Below the pieces are notes generated by a model. It was not told the DNA's origin, searched no databases, and saw nothing but the letters and a program-made list of their open reading frames with translations. The translations under genes and the position numbers were made by a program. This document shows, piece by piece, positions 21,874-30,616 of a stretch of 64,000 nt of DNA (positions are counted from its first letter, which is position 1; each line of letters begins with the position of its first letter). This stretch comes from DSWT01 sp036845725 (GTDB lineage: Bacteria > Chloroflexota > Anaerolineae > B4-G1 > SLSP01). Location: NCBI GenBank assembly GCA_036845725.1, contig DAIUDK010000001.1, positions 1-64,000 of the forward strand, given 5' to 3'.

Positions 21874-22980
21874 GTGCGCGTTTTGATGCTCTCGAAAGCC
21901 TGCATCGTGGGGGCCTACCAGCGCAAGCTGGAAGAGTTGGCCGCGCGCGCGCCGGAGATGGCGCTCATGGTCGCCGTGCCGTCTAGCTGGAAGGACAAAG
22001 GCGGCGTCACACGGCTGGAGCTGGCGCACACGCGCGGCTATCGCATGGAAGTGCTGCCGCTGGCGTTCAACGGGCAGTTCCACCTGCACTTCTACCCCAC
22101 GCTCGGCGGGCTGATCCGCGAATTTCGCCCGGATATCGTCCACATCGATGAAGAGCCGTACAACCTGGCGACCTATCTCGCCAACCGGCAGGCGCAGCAC
22201 TGTGGAGCCAAGACGCTGTGGTTTTCCTGGCAGAACTTGCTGCGCAGTTACCCTGCACCCTTTAACTGGATCGAGCAGTACAACCTCCGCCATATCGATT
22301 ACGCCATCGCCGGCAGCGCCGCCGCTGCCGAAGTGTGGCGGCGCAAAGGCTACGCCGGACCGCTCGCCGTCATCCCACAGTTCGGCGTGGACCCCGACAT
22401 CTTCCTGCCCGTCGAACACGCCGCCCCACCGGATCACACCCCCCACATCGCCTACGCGGGCCGGCTCGTCCCGGAGAAGGGCCTCGATCTGCTGCTGGAG
22501 GCGCTCTCCGGATTGAAAGGGTCGTGGCGCGCCACGATCCAGGGGAACGGTCCCGCAGAGGCTCGCCTGCGCGCGCTGGTGGAGCACTACAACCTGACGG
22601 CGCGCGTTACGTTCAGTCTGCCGGTCCCCTCCGTGGATATGCCGGCGTTCTACCAGGGCCTCGACGTGCTGGTACTCCCCTCACGCACTCAGGAGAACTG
22701 GACCGAGCAATTTGGGCGCGTGCTGGTGGAGGCGATGGCCTGCGGTGTGCCGGTGGTCGGCTCCGCTGCGGGTGAAATTCCGCACGTTATCGGCGATGCC
22801 GGGATCGTCTTCCCCGAAAATGACGTCCAGGCGCTGCGTGCCGCGCTGGTCCGCTTGATCCACAACCAGGCGTTGCGGCGGGACTTAGGCGCACGAGGCC
22901 GCGCGCGTGTGCTGGCAGAGTACACGCAGCAGCACGTGGCGCAGCAGACCATCCAGGTTTATCAGGAGATGCTCGCATGA
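21874..22980 (+). CDS. GT4-family glycosyltransferase
   Basis: 368 aa, cytosolic face of the membrane expected. GT-B fold: the N-terminal domain begins MRVLMLSKACIVGAYQRK and contains HIDEEPYNLATY; the C-terminal nucleotide-sugar domain has YAGRLVPEKGLDLLLEAL, the EX7E motif in EQFGRVLVEAMACGVPVVGS, and GEIPHVIGDAG. Donor and acceptor cannot be predicted. The GTG start at 21874 follows AGGGAGA. Its stop overlaps the TPR gene start (ATGA), and a lipoprotein gene follows, so the three are one unit, perhaps for a surface glycan. No convincing -35 box was found upstream, although TATACT occurs at 21798-21803. Confidence 0.92.
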   Translation: MRVLMLSKACIVGAYQRKLEELAARAPEMALMVAVPSSWKDKGGVTRLELAHTRGYRMEVLPLAFNGQFHLHFYPTLGGLIREFRPDIVHIDEEPYNLATYLANRQAQHCGAKTLWFSWQNLLRSYPAPFNWIEQYNLRHIDYAIAGSAAAAEVWRRKGYAGPLAVIPQFGVDPDIFLPVEHAAPPDHTPHIAYAGRLVPEKGLDLLLEALSGLKGSWRATIQGNGPAEARLRALVEHYNLTARVTFSLPVPSVDMPAFYQGLDVLVLPSRTQENWTEQFGRVLVEAMACGVPVVGSAAGEIPHVIGDAGIVFPENDVQALRAALVRLIHNQALRRDLGARGRARVLAEYTQQHVAQQTIQVYQEMLA

Positions 22981-23426
22981 AGCTCCTATCGATACCGGAA
23001 AAACTATTCAAAGCCTTAATGGCGCACAGCTACTACCTGATCGGCATCGTCCACCGCTACATCGGCAACTCGCGCGGCGTGCGTTGGGAGTACGAAGCCG
23101 CTATCGACGCCTTCACCCGCGCGCTGGAATGGAAGCCCGATTTCGCGCAAATCTACCTGGATCGCGGCATCCTCTATTGGCGCGAAATCGATCACCCGCG
23201 CAAGGCCATCCACGACCTGACCACGGCAATGAACCTCGACCCGCGCCTGGTTGAGGCGCAGTTCAACCGCGCCATCGCGCACCAACAACTGCGCGAATAC
23301 GCCGAAGCCATCGCCGATTTCCAGGCTTACCTGGCCGTCGGCGAACATCCTTACTGGCGGGAACATGCCGAATCGATGATACGGGAGTTAAGCGAATGGG
23401 TGCCGAACGCAGAAGTCGATCGATAA
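22977..23426 (+). CDS. TPR-repeat protein
   Basis: 149 aa. Three tetratricopeptide-like units: YEAAIDAFTRALEWKPDFAQ, YLDRGILYWREIDHPRKAIHDLTTAMNLDP, and FNRAIAHQQLREYAEAIADFQAYL. The first 30 residues (FKALMAHSYYLIGIVHRYIG) are amphipathic rather than a signal peptide. It is probably a protein-protein scaffold; partner unknown. It overlaps the glycosyltransferase by 4 bp and the lipoprotein gene by 31 bp, the latter in another frame, so translation of all three is coupled. Confidence 0.85.
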   Translation: MKLLSIPEKLFKALMAHSYYLIGIVHRYIGNSRGVRWEYEAAIDAFTRALEWKPDFAQIYLDRGILYWREIDHPRKAIHDLTTAMNLDPRLVEAQFNRAIAHQQLREYAEAIADFQAYLAVGEHPYWREHAESMIRELSEWVPNAEVDR

Positions 23427-24571
23427 ATATCGCTGGCGTTGTCCTGGTGTGCGGCCTCTTGGGGCTGCTCGCCGCCTGCACGTCGACAAGGGTGCCGCCG
23501 CCCGCCCCCACGCCGCTTTCCCCGCCCCAGGTCACGTTCGACACGGCCCCGGATACGGTATGCCAGGCCGCGACACAAATCCGCTTCACCCCGGAGGCAC
23601 TCGATGTTTGGCCCATCACGGTGAAGGCGCAGTGGATGCTCAGCCGTGAAAGCGAGAGCGCCGTCCTCAGCCAGGGCGAATGGCAGCCCGGCATGGGCGA
23701 GTTGCTCATCGCCTTTCCCAAAGGCGAAGCGCTGCCGCCAGGGCGCTACACGTTGGCGCTGCACGCGGACGGTGTCGCCTTAGGCGCACACACGTTCACC
23801 ATCGCCGAAGACACCGCTGCCATTACGTCAATGGAGCTGGCACTCACGCCCTCCGGCCCGACGTTGACCCGGCTGCCAGATGGCACGCAGCACTTCTACC
23901 TGCGCTTCACCTACCAGGGTGCATGCCCCGGCGCGCCGTACTGGATCGCCATCCGGCAAGAGAACGCAATCATCTGCACCCATAACGCCACCTTGCTCCA
24001 GGCAGAGGGCACAGAGAGTGTGGCCTGTTACCGCAAAAACGGCGCGCCGTTAGAAGACGGCGATTACCACTCCGAACTTACGCTGATGGGACGCACGGAA
24101 CACACCTTCGCCTTTGCGGTTGGCGAGCCCCCTGTCCCCGATCCGACCGCCACGGCGACTCCCGCGCCGACCGCCACGCCTGAACCGCTGCCCTCGCTCA
24201 CCTGCGCGCCGCTCTTCGCCGCCGCCGGACTGACGCCCGCAGGCGAGCCGTTCCTGCCCCAAGATCGCTTCGAATGGTATTCACAGGTCATCTATGTGGG
24301 GACGCAGTGCGCGGGACTTTCGGCCGGTACAACGTGGGAGAGCGCGTGGTACCGCAATGGCGTCAACGTACGTGCAGCCAGCGGCGTGTGGAATGAAACG
24401 GGCAATACAGGGGTTATCTGGGACAGCATCACCGGCATTCCGGGCGCGCCGTTCCTGCTGCCCGGCGAGTACACCGTCACCCTGACCCTGGACAACACGC
24501 GCCCGCTCACCGCCACCTTCCGCCTGATTGCCTACATCAAACCCGAACCGGAGGCAACGACGGGACCGTGA
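23396..24571 (+). CDS. Predicted lipoprotein, unknown function
   Basis: 391 aa. Lipoprotein signal peptide with lipobox LLAAC (Cys about residue 28), then a Pro/Thr-rich linker. Two beta-rich, probably Ig-like halves are separated by a second Pro/Thr linker (PVPDPTATATPAPTATPEPL, about residue 240-260). Each half holds paired cysteines and ends with similar wording: PGRYTLALHADG in the first and PGEYTVTLTLDN in the second, so the protein may be an internal duplication. Exported and surface-anchored. The ATG at 23396 lies inside the TPR gene; coding is unmistakable after it. Confidence 0.8.
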   Translation: MGAERRSRSINIAGVVLVCGLLGLLAACTSTRVPPPAPTPLSPPQVTFDTAPDTVCQAATQIRFTPEALDVWPITVKAQWMLSRESESAVLSQGEWQPGMGELLIAFPKGEALPPGRYTLALHADGVALGAHTFTIAEDTAAITSMELALTPSGPTLTRLPDGTQHFYLRFTYQGACPGAPYWIAIRQENAIICTHNATLLQAEGTESVACYRKNGAPLEDGDYHSELTLMGRTEHTFAFAVGEPPVPDPTATATPAPTATPEPLPSLTCAPLFAAAGLTPAGEPFLPQDRFEWYSQVIYVGTQCAGLSAGTTWESAWYRNGVNVRAASGVWNETGNTGVIWDSITGIPGAPFLLPGEYTVTLTLDNTRPLTATFRLIAYIKPEPEATTGP

Positions 24572-24575
24572 AATA

Positions 24576-24604
24576 TTGACACACAGCGCATCAAATGCTA
24601 ACAT
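24576..24604 (+). promoter_or_regulatory. Predicted promoter upstream of cytidylate-kinase-like gene
   Basis: TTGACA (24576-24581), 17-base spacer, TAACAT (24599-24604). It starts 4 bp after the lipoprotein stop and 112 bp before the next start codon. Confidence 0.6.
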
Positions 24605-24631
24605 TAAGGTAGAACCGACGGGAACTTAACA

Positions 24632-24697
24632 TCACAAAGACACCAAACCACGAAGCTGTCGGGGTCTCCCTGGTGTTTTCGTGTTTTGGTGGTTTAC
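24632..24697 (+). repeat. Diverged CACGAA palindromic repeat, copy 4
   Basis: Left arm ATCACAAAGACACCAAACCA, right arm TGGTGTTTTCGTGTTTTGGT and GGTTTA. The arms pair imperfectly. Same position class as the other copies: between co-directional genes and just before a ribosome binding site. Confidence 0.5.
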
Positions 24698-24716
24698 CTA
24701 CATAAGGAGAATGACC

Positions 24717-25457
24717 ATGAGCATCATAATCACCGTCTCAAGGCAATTAGGCAGCCGTGGCAGTTACATTGCGACGGCCGTCGCCAAAAAACTCAACCTG
24801 CGCTATATCGACCGGGAAATCCTCAACCGCGCCGCAGAAATGGCCGGTTTCCCCGATGAATCCATGGTTGAAGAATTGGAAAAGCGCGAGCGCGTCCCCG
24901 GATTTTTAGAGCGCATCATCGACTCGATGAATACCATGCCCGCCATCCCCACTATCGCCAGCGCCACGTTACGTGAGGGCTATGCTTACGACGAGCAGGT
25001 CGCCGCGCTGATCCTGCAAGATAACCTGAGCCGCGACGAGGCACTCCACCATCTCACCGAGCAGCAGCGCCGCGTCGAGGCCGGTGCGTCCTACGGGGAA
25101 CTCATCCGGCGGGTCATCCAGGAGTATGCCCAAACAGGGGGCGTCATTATCGCGGGACGAGGCGGGCAGGTGGTGCTAAAGGATTTCGCCAACGCGCTGC
25201 ACGTGCGCATCCACGCGCCAGAAGACCTGCGCATCCTGCGTCTCACCGAGCGCCTGGGGTTGGATCAGAAAGAGGCCGAACGGCAAATCCACCAGGCCGA
25301 CAAAGAACGCGTGCGCTACATGAAACACTTCTACGACGCCAGATGGGACGATCCCGATCTCTACCATCTGACCATCAACACAGGTAAAATCGCGGCAGAT
25401 CTGGCGACGCAAATCATCTGCGACACGGCGCAACGCCTCGCCCGGCCGATACCGTAA
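24717..25457 (+). CDS. Cytidylate kinase-like family protein
   Basis: 246 aa. P-loop-like N-terminus IITVSRQLGSRGSYIATAVAKKL, then YIDREILNRAAE, the NMP-kinase style VIIAGRGGQVVL and a lid region with Arg/Lys (DKERVRYMKHFYDARW). This is the 'cytidylate kinase-like' family (Cytidylate_kin2), distinct from Cmk; its substrate is unknown in most organisms. The P-loop lacks the classical GxxGxGKS, having RQLGSRGS instead, as is usual for this family. Start 24717 chosen over 24711 because AAGGAGA needs the extra 6 bases of spacing. Single-gene unit with its own promoter and a strong terminator after it. Confidence 0.85.
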   Translation: MSIIITVSRQLGSRGSYIATAVAKKLNLRYIDREILNRAAEMAGFPDESMVEELEKRERVPGFLERIIDSMNTMPAIPTIASATLREGYAYDEQVAALILQDNLSRDEALHHLTEQQRRVEAGASYGELIRRVIQEYAQTGGVIIAGRGGQVVLKDFANALHVRIHAPEDLRILRLTERLGLDQKEAERQIHQADKERVRYMKHFYDARWDDPDLYHLTINTGKIAADLATQIICDTAQRLARPIP

Positions 25458-25471
25458 AACACACTACCCCC

Positions 25472-25511
25472 AGCGAAGGTGCAGGCGAACCCTCGGTTCG
25501 CCCACCTTCGC
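25472..25511. terminator. Bidirectional terminator hairpin
   Basis: GCGAAGGTGCAGGCGAACC pairs with GGTTCGCCCACCTTCGC with a CTC loop and a 2-base bulge. Between convergent genes. Confidence 0.75.
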
Positions 25512-25526
25512 AAGGGCAGAATCAAA

Positions 25527-26183
25527 TCAATATCCGGTCAGCAGGCCGCCTTCGGTTGAATCGGTGAAGACGGCGCCCAACAGGCGCACGTGGACCCGCT
25601 CCAGCAGTTCTTTGGCCTGGGCAATGCGGTCGCGGCGTGTGTGTCCGGCACGCACGACCAGCAGCAGGCCATCCGTCCGCGCCGCCAGCACCGAAGCATC
25701 CACCGCGACCGTGACCGGCGGCGCATCGAACACCACCACGTCGGCGCGCGCCTTCAGATGCGCCAGCAATTGCTCCATCTTCTGCGCGCCGAGGATGTCG
25801 GCGGGATTGGGCGGCAGCGCGCCGCTCGGCAGCAGTTGCAAACCCGGCACGTCAGTCTCCACAAGCGCCAATGCCTCTTCCCCATCGTGACTCACCATGT
25901 AGCCTGTCAACCCCGGTTCCTGAGGCGCGTCAAAGCAGGTGTGCAGGCTGGGACGGCGCAGGTCGGCGTCCACCAAAATCACCCGCTGCCCGGATTGCGC
26001 CATAACAACCGCCAGGTTCACCGCCACCTGTGACTTGCCATCGTCGGGGGACGGTGATGAGACTACCAGCGTCTCTAAAGGTTTGTCGAGGCTGGTAAAC
26101 GTCAAATTCATCCGCAGAGCACGGTAAGCTTCCGCCGCCGGCGAGCGCGGCTCAGCCAGGGTCACTACACTTGCTTTATCCAT
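25527..26183 (-). CDS. CpsD/CapB-like tyrosine-kinase-type ATPase
   Basis: 218 aa, cytosolic partner of Wzz-type proteins in exopolysaccharide assembly. It has SSPSPDDGKSQVAVNLA (Walker A), ILVDADLRRPSLH (Walker A') and DVVVFDAPP (Walker B), the signature of BY-kinases. The N-terminal SPAAEAYRALRMNLTF is the contact helix for the membrane activator. The usual C-terminal tyrosine cluster is absent; only the final residue is Tyr (LLTGY), so autophosphorylation may be reduced or absent. ATG 26183 has AAGGAG 5 bases upstream. It follows the Wzz gene on the same strand after 132 bp that contain an inverted repeat. Confidence 0.9.
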   Translation of the reverse strand: MDKASVVTLAEPRSPAAEAYRALRMNLTFTSLDKPLETLVVSSPSPDDGKSQVAVNLAVVMAQSGQRVILVDADLRRPSLHTCFDAPQEPGLTGYMVSHDGEEALALVETDVPGLQLLPSGALPPNPADILGAQKMEQLLAHLKARADVVVFDAPPVTVAVDASVLAARTDGLLLVVRAGHTRRDRIAQAKELLERVHVRLLGAVFTDSTEGGLLTGY

Positions 26184-26202
26184 CGTCACTCCTTTAGATT
26201 CA

Positions 26203-26298
26203 AGACTACAAAGGTCTCAGCACGCACTGGCACTACGCAAGATAGAGCTTGGCACAGATAAATGCGCGACAAAACACGTCGTAAGACTTTTGTAGTCT
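26203..26298. repeat. 15-bp inverted repeat between wzz-like and CpsD-like genes
   Basis: AGACTACAAAGGTCT (26203-26217) and AGACTTTTGTAGTCT (26284-26298) are complementary except one position. They flank about 66 bp. Possible mRNA-stability hairpin separating the two cistrons. Confidence 0.55.
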
Positions 26299-26315
26299 GT
26301 AACCAAAATTCTTTG

Positions 26316-26969
26316 CTACTGTGCCGGCGGGATCACGCCGAGGACGGTCACGCCGGTCTCGCGCTCCAAGTCTTGCGGCAGATGCACAATCCCGGCTTCC
26401 AGCCATTCGAGCACGAACACGATGACCACGCCGATGACGAGGCCAAAAATCCCCCCCGCCGCCACGTTGATCATCGTTTTGGGCCGCAACTGCCGGTAAG
26501 AGGCCGGATCGATGGCTTTGGCAAATACACGGTCCTCCTTGTTCTGAAGTGCGTTTTGCTCGTTGCGCCATTCCTGGAACAACTGTGCCCAGGTGTTGGC
26601 GATATTGTTGGCCTGCTCGCCGTCGTAGTCATCCACGTCGATCTTGATCACCATGCGAGCATCGTCGACGGCGAAGGTCACATCGCCCTTTAAATCTTTA
26701 GCGGTGCGCATCAAGGTCCGTCGGTCGATGACCTCCTGCGCATACTGCTCCGACCACATTGTCGCTGAGAAGTTATTCAGCAACAACTTGGCCGATTGCG
26801 CCAAGCCAAAGTCAGGCCGCGCGAGCTGGATTGAAACCTCAATACTGGAACGGTAGACCGGCGTCTGCACTTTACTGAAGACAAAGGCGCTCGCTGCAGC
26901 CACAACCGCCGCCAGCAGGATGATCCATCCGCGGTAGCGAAGGATACGCACGTAGTCTTGAATTTTCAC
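26316..26969 (-). CDS. Wzz/chain-length-determinant-type membrane protein
   Basis: 217 aa. N-terminal TM helix after MKIQDYVRILRYRGW (WIILLAAVVAAASAFVFS) and a C-terminal TM helix (MINVAAGGIFGLVIGVVIVFVLEWLEA) bracket a periplasmic-type helical domain, the Wzz/CapA topology. It controls polysaccharide chain length and activates the CpsD-like ATPase encoded downstream. GTG 26969 has AAGGAG 7 bases before it; the longer reading frame upstream lacks Wzz features. A small zinc-ribbon gene precedes it. The Pro-rich turn typical before TM2 is poorly conserved (AIDPASYRQLRPK). Confidence 0.88.
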   Translation of the reverse strand: MKIQDYVRILRYRGWIILLAAVVAAASAFVFSKVQTPVYRSSIEVSIQLARPDFGLAQSAKLLLNNFSATMWSEQYAQEVIDRRTLMRTAKDLKGDVTFAVDDARMVIKIDVDDYDGEQANNIANTWAQLFQEWRNEQNALQNKEDRVFAKAIDPASYRQLRPKTMINVAAGGIFGLVIGVVIVFVLEWLEAGIVHLPQDLERETGVTVLGVIPPAQ

Positions 26970-27040
26970 TCGCTCACTCCTTAAAAATAGTTGCGTAGTC
27001 GTTAATCTGATAGTCGGATAGTCAGTGAAACAATGCCATC

Positions 27041-27349
27041 TCAAGAACTCTGACGACCGCGCAGTCGCGCGCGCACTTCCCGGCAATGTGGACAATCCAC
27101 ATCCGTGTACGGTCGCCCGCATGTCTGGCAAACACGGGTTTGCATTGGACGACTCTCCTGCATCGGCAGTAAAATCATCGTCACATCTTCGTTTTCGTGA
27201 CGCGACATCCACTCTTCCACGAGGATGTTACCTACCAGCCACCGCCCGCTGTCTGGATCGCGGCTCACGACGCCTTGCATAAACCGACCCTCCAGCGCAT
27301 ACGCCGCGTTGGTCAAATCCCGAATGCTTGCTTTACGATATGCTGTCAT
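27041..27349 (-). CDS. Small zinc-ribbon-tailed protein, unknown function
   Basis: 102 aa, soluble. The C-terminus has CQTCGRPYTDVDCPHC, a four-Cys zinc knuckle followed by an Arg-rich end (REVRARLRGRQSS). The N-terminal part (RDLTNAAYALEGRFMQGVVSRD) is unassigned. The ATG at 27349 is supported by GGGAGGTCT just upstream. It heads the wzz/CpsD-like group behind its own promoter, so it might regulate capsule synthesis, but that is only inference from position. Confidence 0.7.
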   Translation of the reverse strand: MTAYRKASIRDLTNAAYALEGRFMQGVVSRDPDSGRWLVGNILVEEWMSRHENEDVTMILLPMQESRPMQTRVCQTCGRPYTDVDCPHCREVRARLRGRQSS

Positions 27350-27413
27350 AGACCTCCCGTGATGGGTCTGGGACGAATTTCGCCGGGCGAATTTCGCCCA
27401 CCCACAAGGGCAC

Positions 27414-27441
27414 ATTATAAACGAAGCGGGCAGGAGAGCAA
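27414..27441 (-). promoter_or_regulatory. Promoter of the zinc-ribbon/wzz/cpsD-like unit
   Basis: Minus strand TTGCTC (27436-27441), 16-base spacer, consensus TATAAT (27414-27419). A direct repeat GGCGAAATTCG lies just downstream (27374-27400) and could be an operator. Confidence 0.65.
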
Positions 27442-27473
27442 GATGCAGGGTCAAGGGCAGGAAGCAAGAGCCC

Positions 27474-29249
27474 TTAGCGAGCACGCCACAGGATCATCTG
27501 CTCGGATGCAGGCATGGTTGGCGTCTGGCGGAAGAGATACCAGCGCGCCAGATCCTTGCATGCCAGCGGGAGTATAGATTGGCAGGCTGGAATGCGCGCA
27601 GTCCCACGGGTCAACGCGGTGAAAGCCATCCCTTCCCACGTCTGTACTGCTGTGTCAGGCGGGATCGCGTCAGGCGCAGCCACCACCGCCCCGGTGACAT
27701 CCGCCGGCCAGAATTCGGCGACGCGCAGGCGCGCAAAATCGCGCAGCGCCCAGCGCATCACCGCCGCCGTCGCCGCATCCCGCGCCACCACCGTGACCGG
27801 GAAGGCATCCCGCCGCTGCCCGCTCTGCACCGCCATCCGGTCTAGCATAGTGCGTAGCGCACGCAAGTCCGGCGAGACCGCTGCCGGCACTGCCGGTTCT
27901 GCGATAGAATCGGGACGCACGAACGCCAGTCCCCAGGCAAAACCCGCCTGTGTCACCAATAGGGCCAGCGTCAGCCCCAACATCGCGCCGCGCCACACCA
28001 GATGCAAGGGCATCTTCAAGGAGAACAACAGCGCGATCAGGGCTTGTAACGCCAGCAAGGTCACGCTACCGAGAAGCAAAACCAGGTTGACGTTATCGAA
28101 TGCGCCTCCGAGGGCTGAGGTTCCAGTTCCATTTGCATGCCACGCCAATGCTAACCCCACCGGCTGCCAGAAGATAAAGCCCACCAGCCCGTGTAATGCC
28201 GTCCACTTTAGAACCGGACCGGCGGTGGCGCGGTTGGAGAGCGGCCATAGTAGCGCCTGCTGCACGCCGTACCCGGCGAACAATGTCAAGGGCAAAACGA
28301 CCACCACCAAAGCCGAAGGTGTCGCGCCGGGACGCAGGCTCACCAGCAGCAGCCCGAAGACGCCCCACAGTGCCAACGCCAGGGGCAGAGAAGCCGTTTT
28401 CCTCACAGTGTAGGTGCGCAACAACATCACAACCAACCCGAGCAGCACCAGCAGCAGCGTAACCGGCTCGTAGAGGAATAGAAGGACGACCGGCGGAAGC
28501 CCGGCGCGAGGCGCGCGCCAAGAGGTCAACCACGCCGCCAGTCCATCGGCGACACCGCTCCAGCCATTCCAACGCAGTCCCAAAGCAATTGTGATTAGCA
28601 GCGCGCTCAACAGTCCCCAGAGAGCAGGTCTGATCCACGCTCGCAAAGACATACCGTCGCGCAAGGAAACAGTCGGCGAGCTGAAAATCCAGCGGTAAAT
28701 CACCCACGCCAGCGCCCCGGCGAGCAATCCGTCGTAGAATACGGAGCCGCTCGTCAACCCAATCGCCAGCCCGGCAACGACGAGCGCGGAGGAGCATCCT
28801 GCAGGCCACCCCTCCGCATCGCGCGCCAGCAGCGCCGTGAGCAGCAGCCCCGCGCCGAGCAAACCCAGGCTCGCGCCATCCACGCGCCGGGTCGCGAAGA
28901 GCGCCAATGGCGAGCAAAGCAGCAGTCCGGCCGCAACCAATGCGCCAACCTCGCCCAGACGTTTTCGCCAGAACCAGGGCAATCCCACCAGCGCCACGCC
29001 CGCCAGCGCGGGCAGCAGACGCGCCATCCCATCCCCGCCGCCGAAGAGCAGGAATAGCAATCCGTTGCCCACCAGCAGCAGCGGGCTTTCCACCCTACTG
29101 ACCCACTCCGCGCCGCGCGCCGCATCCAAAGAGGCCAGCGCCGCCGTTGCCTCATCCGGTGCCAGCAGAACGCTGTTCAATGCCACCAGGCGTAACAACA
29201 GCGCCAAGACAATCATCGTTACCCAAGCCCAACGCGCATATCGTTCCAT
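27474..29249 (-). CDS. Agl23-like (TIGR03663-type) polytopic membrane protein
   Basis: 591 aa, about 12-13 membrane helices. The N-terminus RLVALNSVLLAPDEATAALASLDAARG, with an acidic DE after the first helix, is typical of GT-C glycosyltransferases (ArnT/PMT style), and continues with an MARLLPALAGVALVGLPWFWRK loop. A soluble C-terminal part from about 490 follows. The TIGR03663 family occurs in Chloroflexota and archaea, usually in the same genome as DUF2298 proteins; a DUF2298 gene lies 1.8 kb upstream on this strand. ATG 29249 has GAGGAAGCT before it. The upstream open frame is repeat sequence and was excluded. Probably uses a lipid-linked sugar donor. Confidence 0.75.
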   Translation of the reverse strand: MERYARWAWVTMIVLALLLRLVALNSVLLAPDEATAALASLDAARGAEWVSRVESPLLLVGNGLLFLLFGGGDGMARLLPALAGVALVGLPWFWRKRLGEVGALVAAGLLLCSPLALFATRRVDGASLGLLGAGLLLTALLARDAEGWPAGCSSALVVAGLAIGLTSGSVFYDGLLAGALAWVIYRWIFSSPTVSLRDGMSLRAWIRPALWGLLSALLITIALGLRWNGWSGVADGLAAWLTSWRAPRAGLPPVVLLFLYEPVTLLLVLLGLVVMLLRTYTVRKTASLPLALALWGVFGLLLVSLRPGATPSALVVVVLPLTLFAGYGVQQALLWPLSNRATAGPVLKWTALHGLVGFIFWQPVGLALAWHANGTGTSALGGAFDNVNLVLLLGSVTLLALQALIALLFSLKMPLHLVWRGAMLGLTLALLVTQAGFAWGLAFVRPDSIAEPAVPAAVSPDLRALRTMLDRMAVQSGQRRDAFPVTVVARDAATAAVMRWALRDFARLRVAEFWPADVTGAVVAAPDAIPPDTAVQTWEGMAFTALTRGTARIPACQSILPLACKDLARWYLFRQTPTMPASEQMILWRAR

Positions 29250-29258
29250 AGCTTCCTC

Positions 29259-29302
29259 AGTGGTTGTTACTCGTTGCTCAATACTGGTTACTGGGTGCTG
29301 GG
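29259..29302 (-). repeat. Word-like repeat upstream of Agl23-like gene
   Basis: Minus strand wording is CAGTAACCAGTATTGAGCAA then CGAGTAACAACCACTGAGGA: units of GAGTAAC/CAGTAACC type. It is open in the gene's frame and ends at the ribosome binding site. Confidence 0.55.
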
Positions 29303-29325
29303 ATAATTCAGCTTTCCCCACCATT

Positions 29326-30468
29326 CTATACCTGTCTACCGTCTGCCTCTTCCCCCGCCGTGCGGATATCCGCCTCTTGCGCCTCGATGCTTTCAACGAG
29401 TTTGAACTGGACAAGCGCCCGTGTGAGGTTGTGGCACGCGCGCTTTATCTTGTAGTAAACATTGCCTTCCAAATAGTCGGTGAAGAAGCGCAACGCCTGT
29501 TCCAGCGCGAGAAGGCGCACCGCGGCGTACAGGTATGTATAATCATCCACAGTATAGAACCCGTGCACGAGCGGCAAGTAGCCTTGCAAAATCGCCCGGC
29601 ACAAGTCCATGTCGAAATATACAGCGTCGATGTCCTCCGTCTCCTCGCCCAACGGATTACATCCGGAGCGCAGGCAATCGCCGATGTCGTATTGGACAAG
29701 CCCCGGCTTGATCGTGTCCAGGTCGATAAGGCCCACGGCCTGCCCGGTGACGTCATCAATCATCACGTTATCCACTTTGGGATCGCCGTGGGTCAGGCGC
29801 AGACGCAGCCTGCCCCGCGCCTGTGCGTCTTCCAACACGGGGATGATGTCCCGCCGCGCCGCGACAAAGCGCAGGCCGTATTCCACCTCTGGCGACCGGG
29901 CGAAGTCACCGCGCTCCACCACCGCATCGTGGTACGCCAGATAGCGCGACGTGACATGATAGCCCGCGAGCGTGTCGTACAACCGTCCGGCGTCCAGATC
30001 GCTGATAAGGCTGTGGAAACGTCCCAGCGCATAGCCGACCTCGTGAGCATGGTATGCGTCCCGTATTTTGGGATACGTTCGCGCGCCCTCGATGAAGGTA
30101 AGCGCGCGCCAGAATCCGCCCTCCGTATCGAGCGCGTAATCGCGCCCATCCTGGGCTGAGACGATCTGCGGCGTCTCCCAACGACGTCCTGCCTTCGCCG
30201 TCTGCGGCAGCTCACCTTCCACCACCATCCGTGCCGCCACATGCTCGCCGTACACGCGGATGTTGGACATAATCCATTCAGGTTGTTTGAACACCCGCCG
30301 GTTGATTTGCTGCAAGACGAACCGCCGCCCCGATGCCGTTGTCACCAGATACGTGTCGTTGATGTTGCCCGCGCCGTATTCGCGGACGTCCGCAAGGGCG
30401 TCGGCGGGCAGGATGAAGTGGGCAGCCAGGGTAGAGATGTTTTCTTTGTTCGCCGTATCCGTTATCAT
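29326..30468 (-). CDS. NahK-like sugar 1-kinase / APH-fold phosphotransferase
   Basis: About 380 aa, aminoglycoside-phosphotransferase fold. The glycine loop is YGAGNINDTYLVTTASGRRF, the catalytic loop RLTHGDPKVDNVMIDD (Asp and Asn) and the metal-binding IDLDTIKPG. The combination GNINDTY...LQQINRRVF and DLDTIKPGLVQYDIGD is close to N-acetylhexosamine 1-kinase (NahK), which makes sugar-1-phosphate from GlcNAc/GalNAc. It sits between Agl23-like and DUF2298 genes, so a role in supplying activated sugars is plausible. The start is uncertain: ATG 30468 fits the domain; a TTG at 30561 would add 31 unsupported residues. Confidence 0.8.
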   Translation of the reverse strand: MITDTANKENISTLAAHFILPADALADVREYGAGNINDTYLVTTASGRRFVLQQINRRVFKQPEWIMSNIRVYGEHVAARMVVEGELPQTAKAGRRWETPQIVSAQDGRDYALDTEGGFWRALTFIEGARTYPKIRDAYHAHEVGYALGRFHSLISDLDAGRLYDTLAGYHVTSRYLAYHDAVVERGDFARSPEVEYGLRFVAARRDIIPVLEDAQARGRLRLRLTHGDPKVDNVMIDDVTGQAVGLIDLDTIKPGLVQYDIGDCLRSGCNPLGEETEDIDAVYFDMDLCRAILQGYLPLVHGFYTVDDYTYLYAAVRLLALEQALRFFTDYLEGNVYYKIKRACHNLTRALVQFKLVESIEAQEADIRTAGEEADGRQV

Positions 30469-30616
30469 CCGTTCGGTTTTCGCACTCGCACGGGATTGTG
30501 ATTGCACGCCGGTAATTCTATCCCGAAAGGCAGGCTTTGCAACATTTGATTCGTAATCCAATAGAACTGGCCTGTGTGAGAATAAAAGTTATAATTCTTT
30601 CGGAGGATAAACTCAA

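Noticed and set aside
26970..27212. 81-residue N-terminal extension of the Wzz-like gene
   Set aside because: No family match and it overlaps the upstream zinc-ribbon gene; GTG 26969 has AAGGAG.
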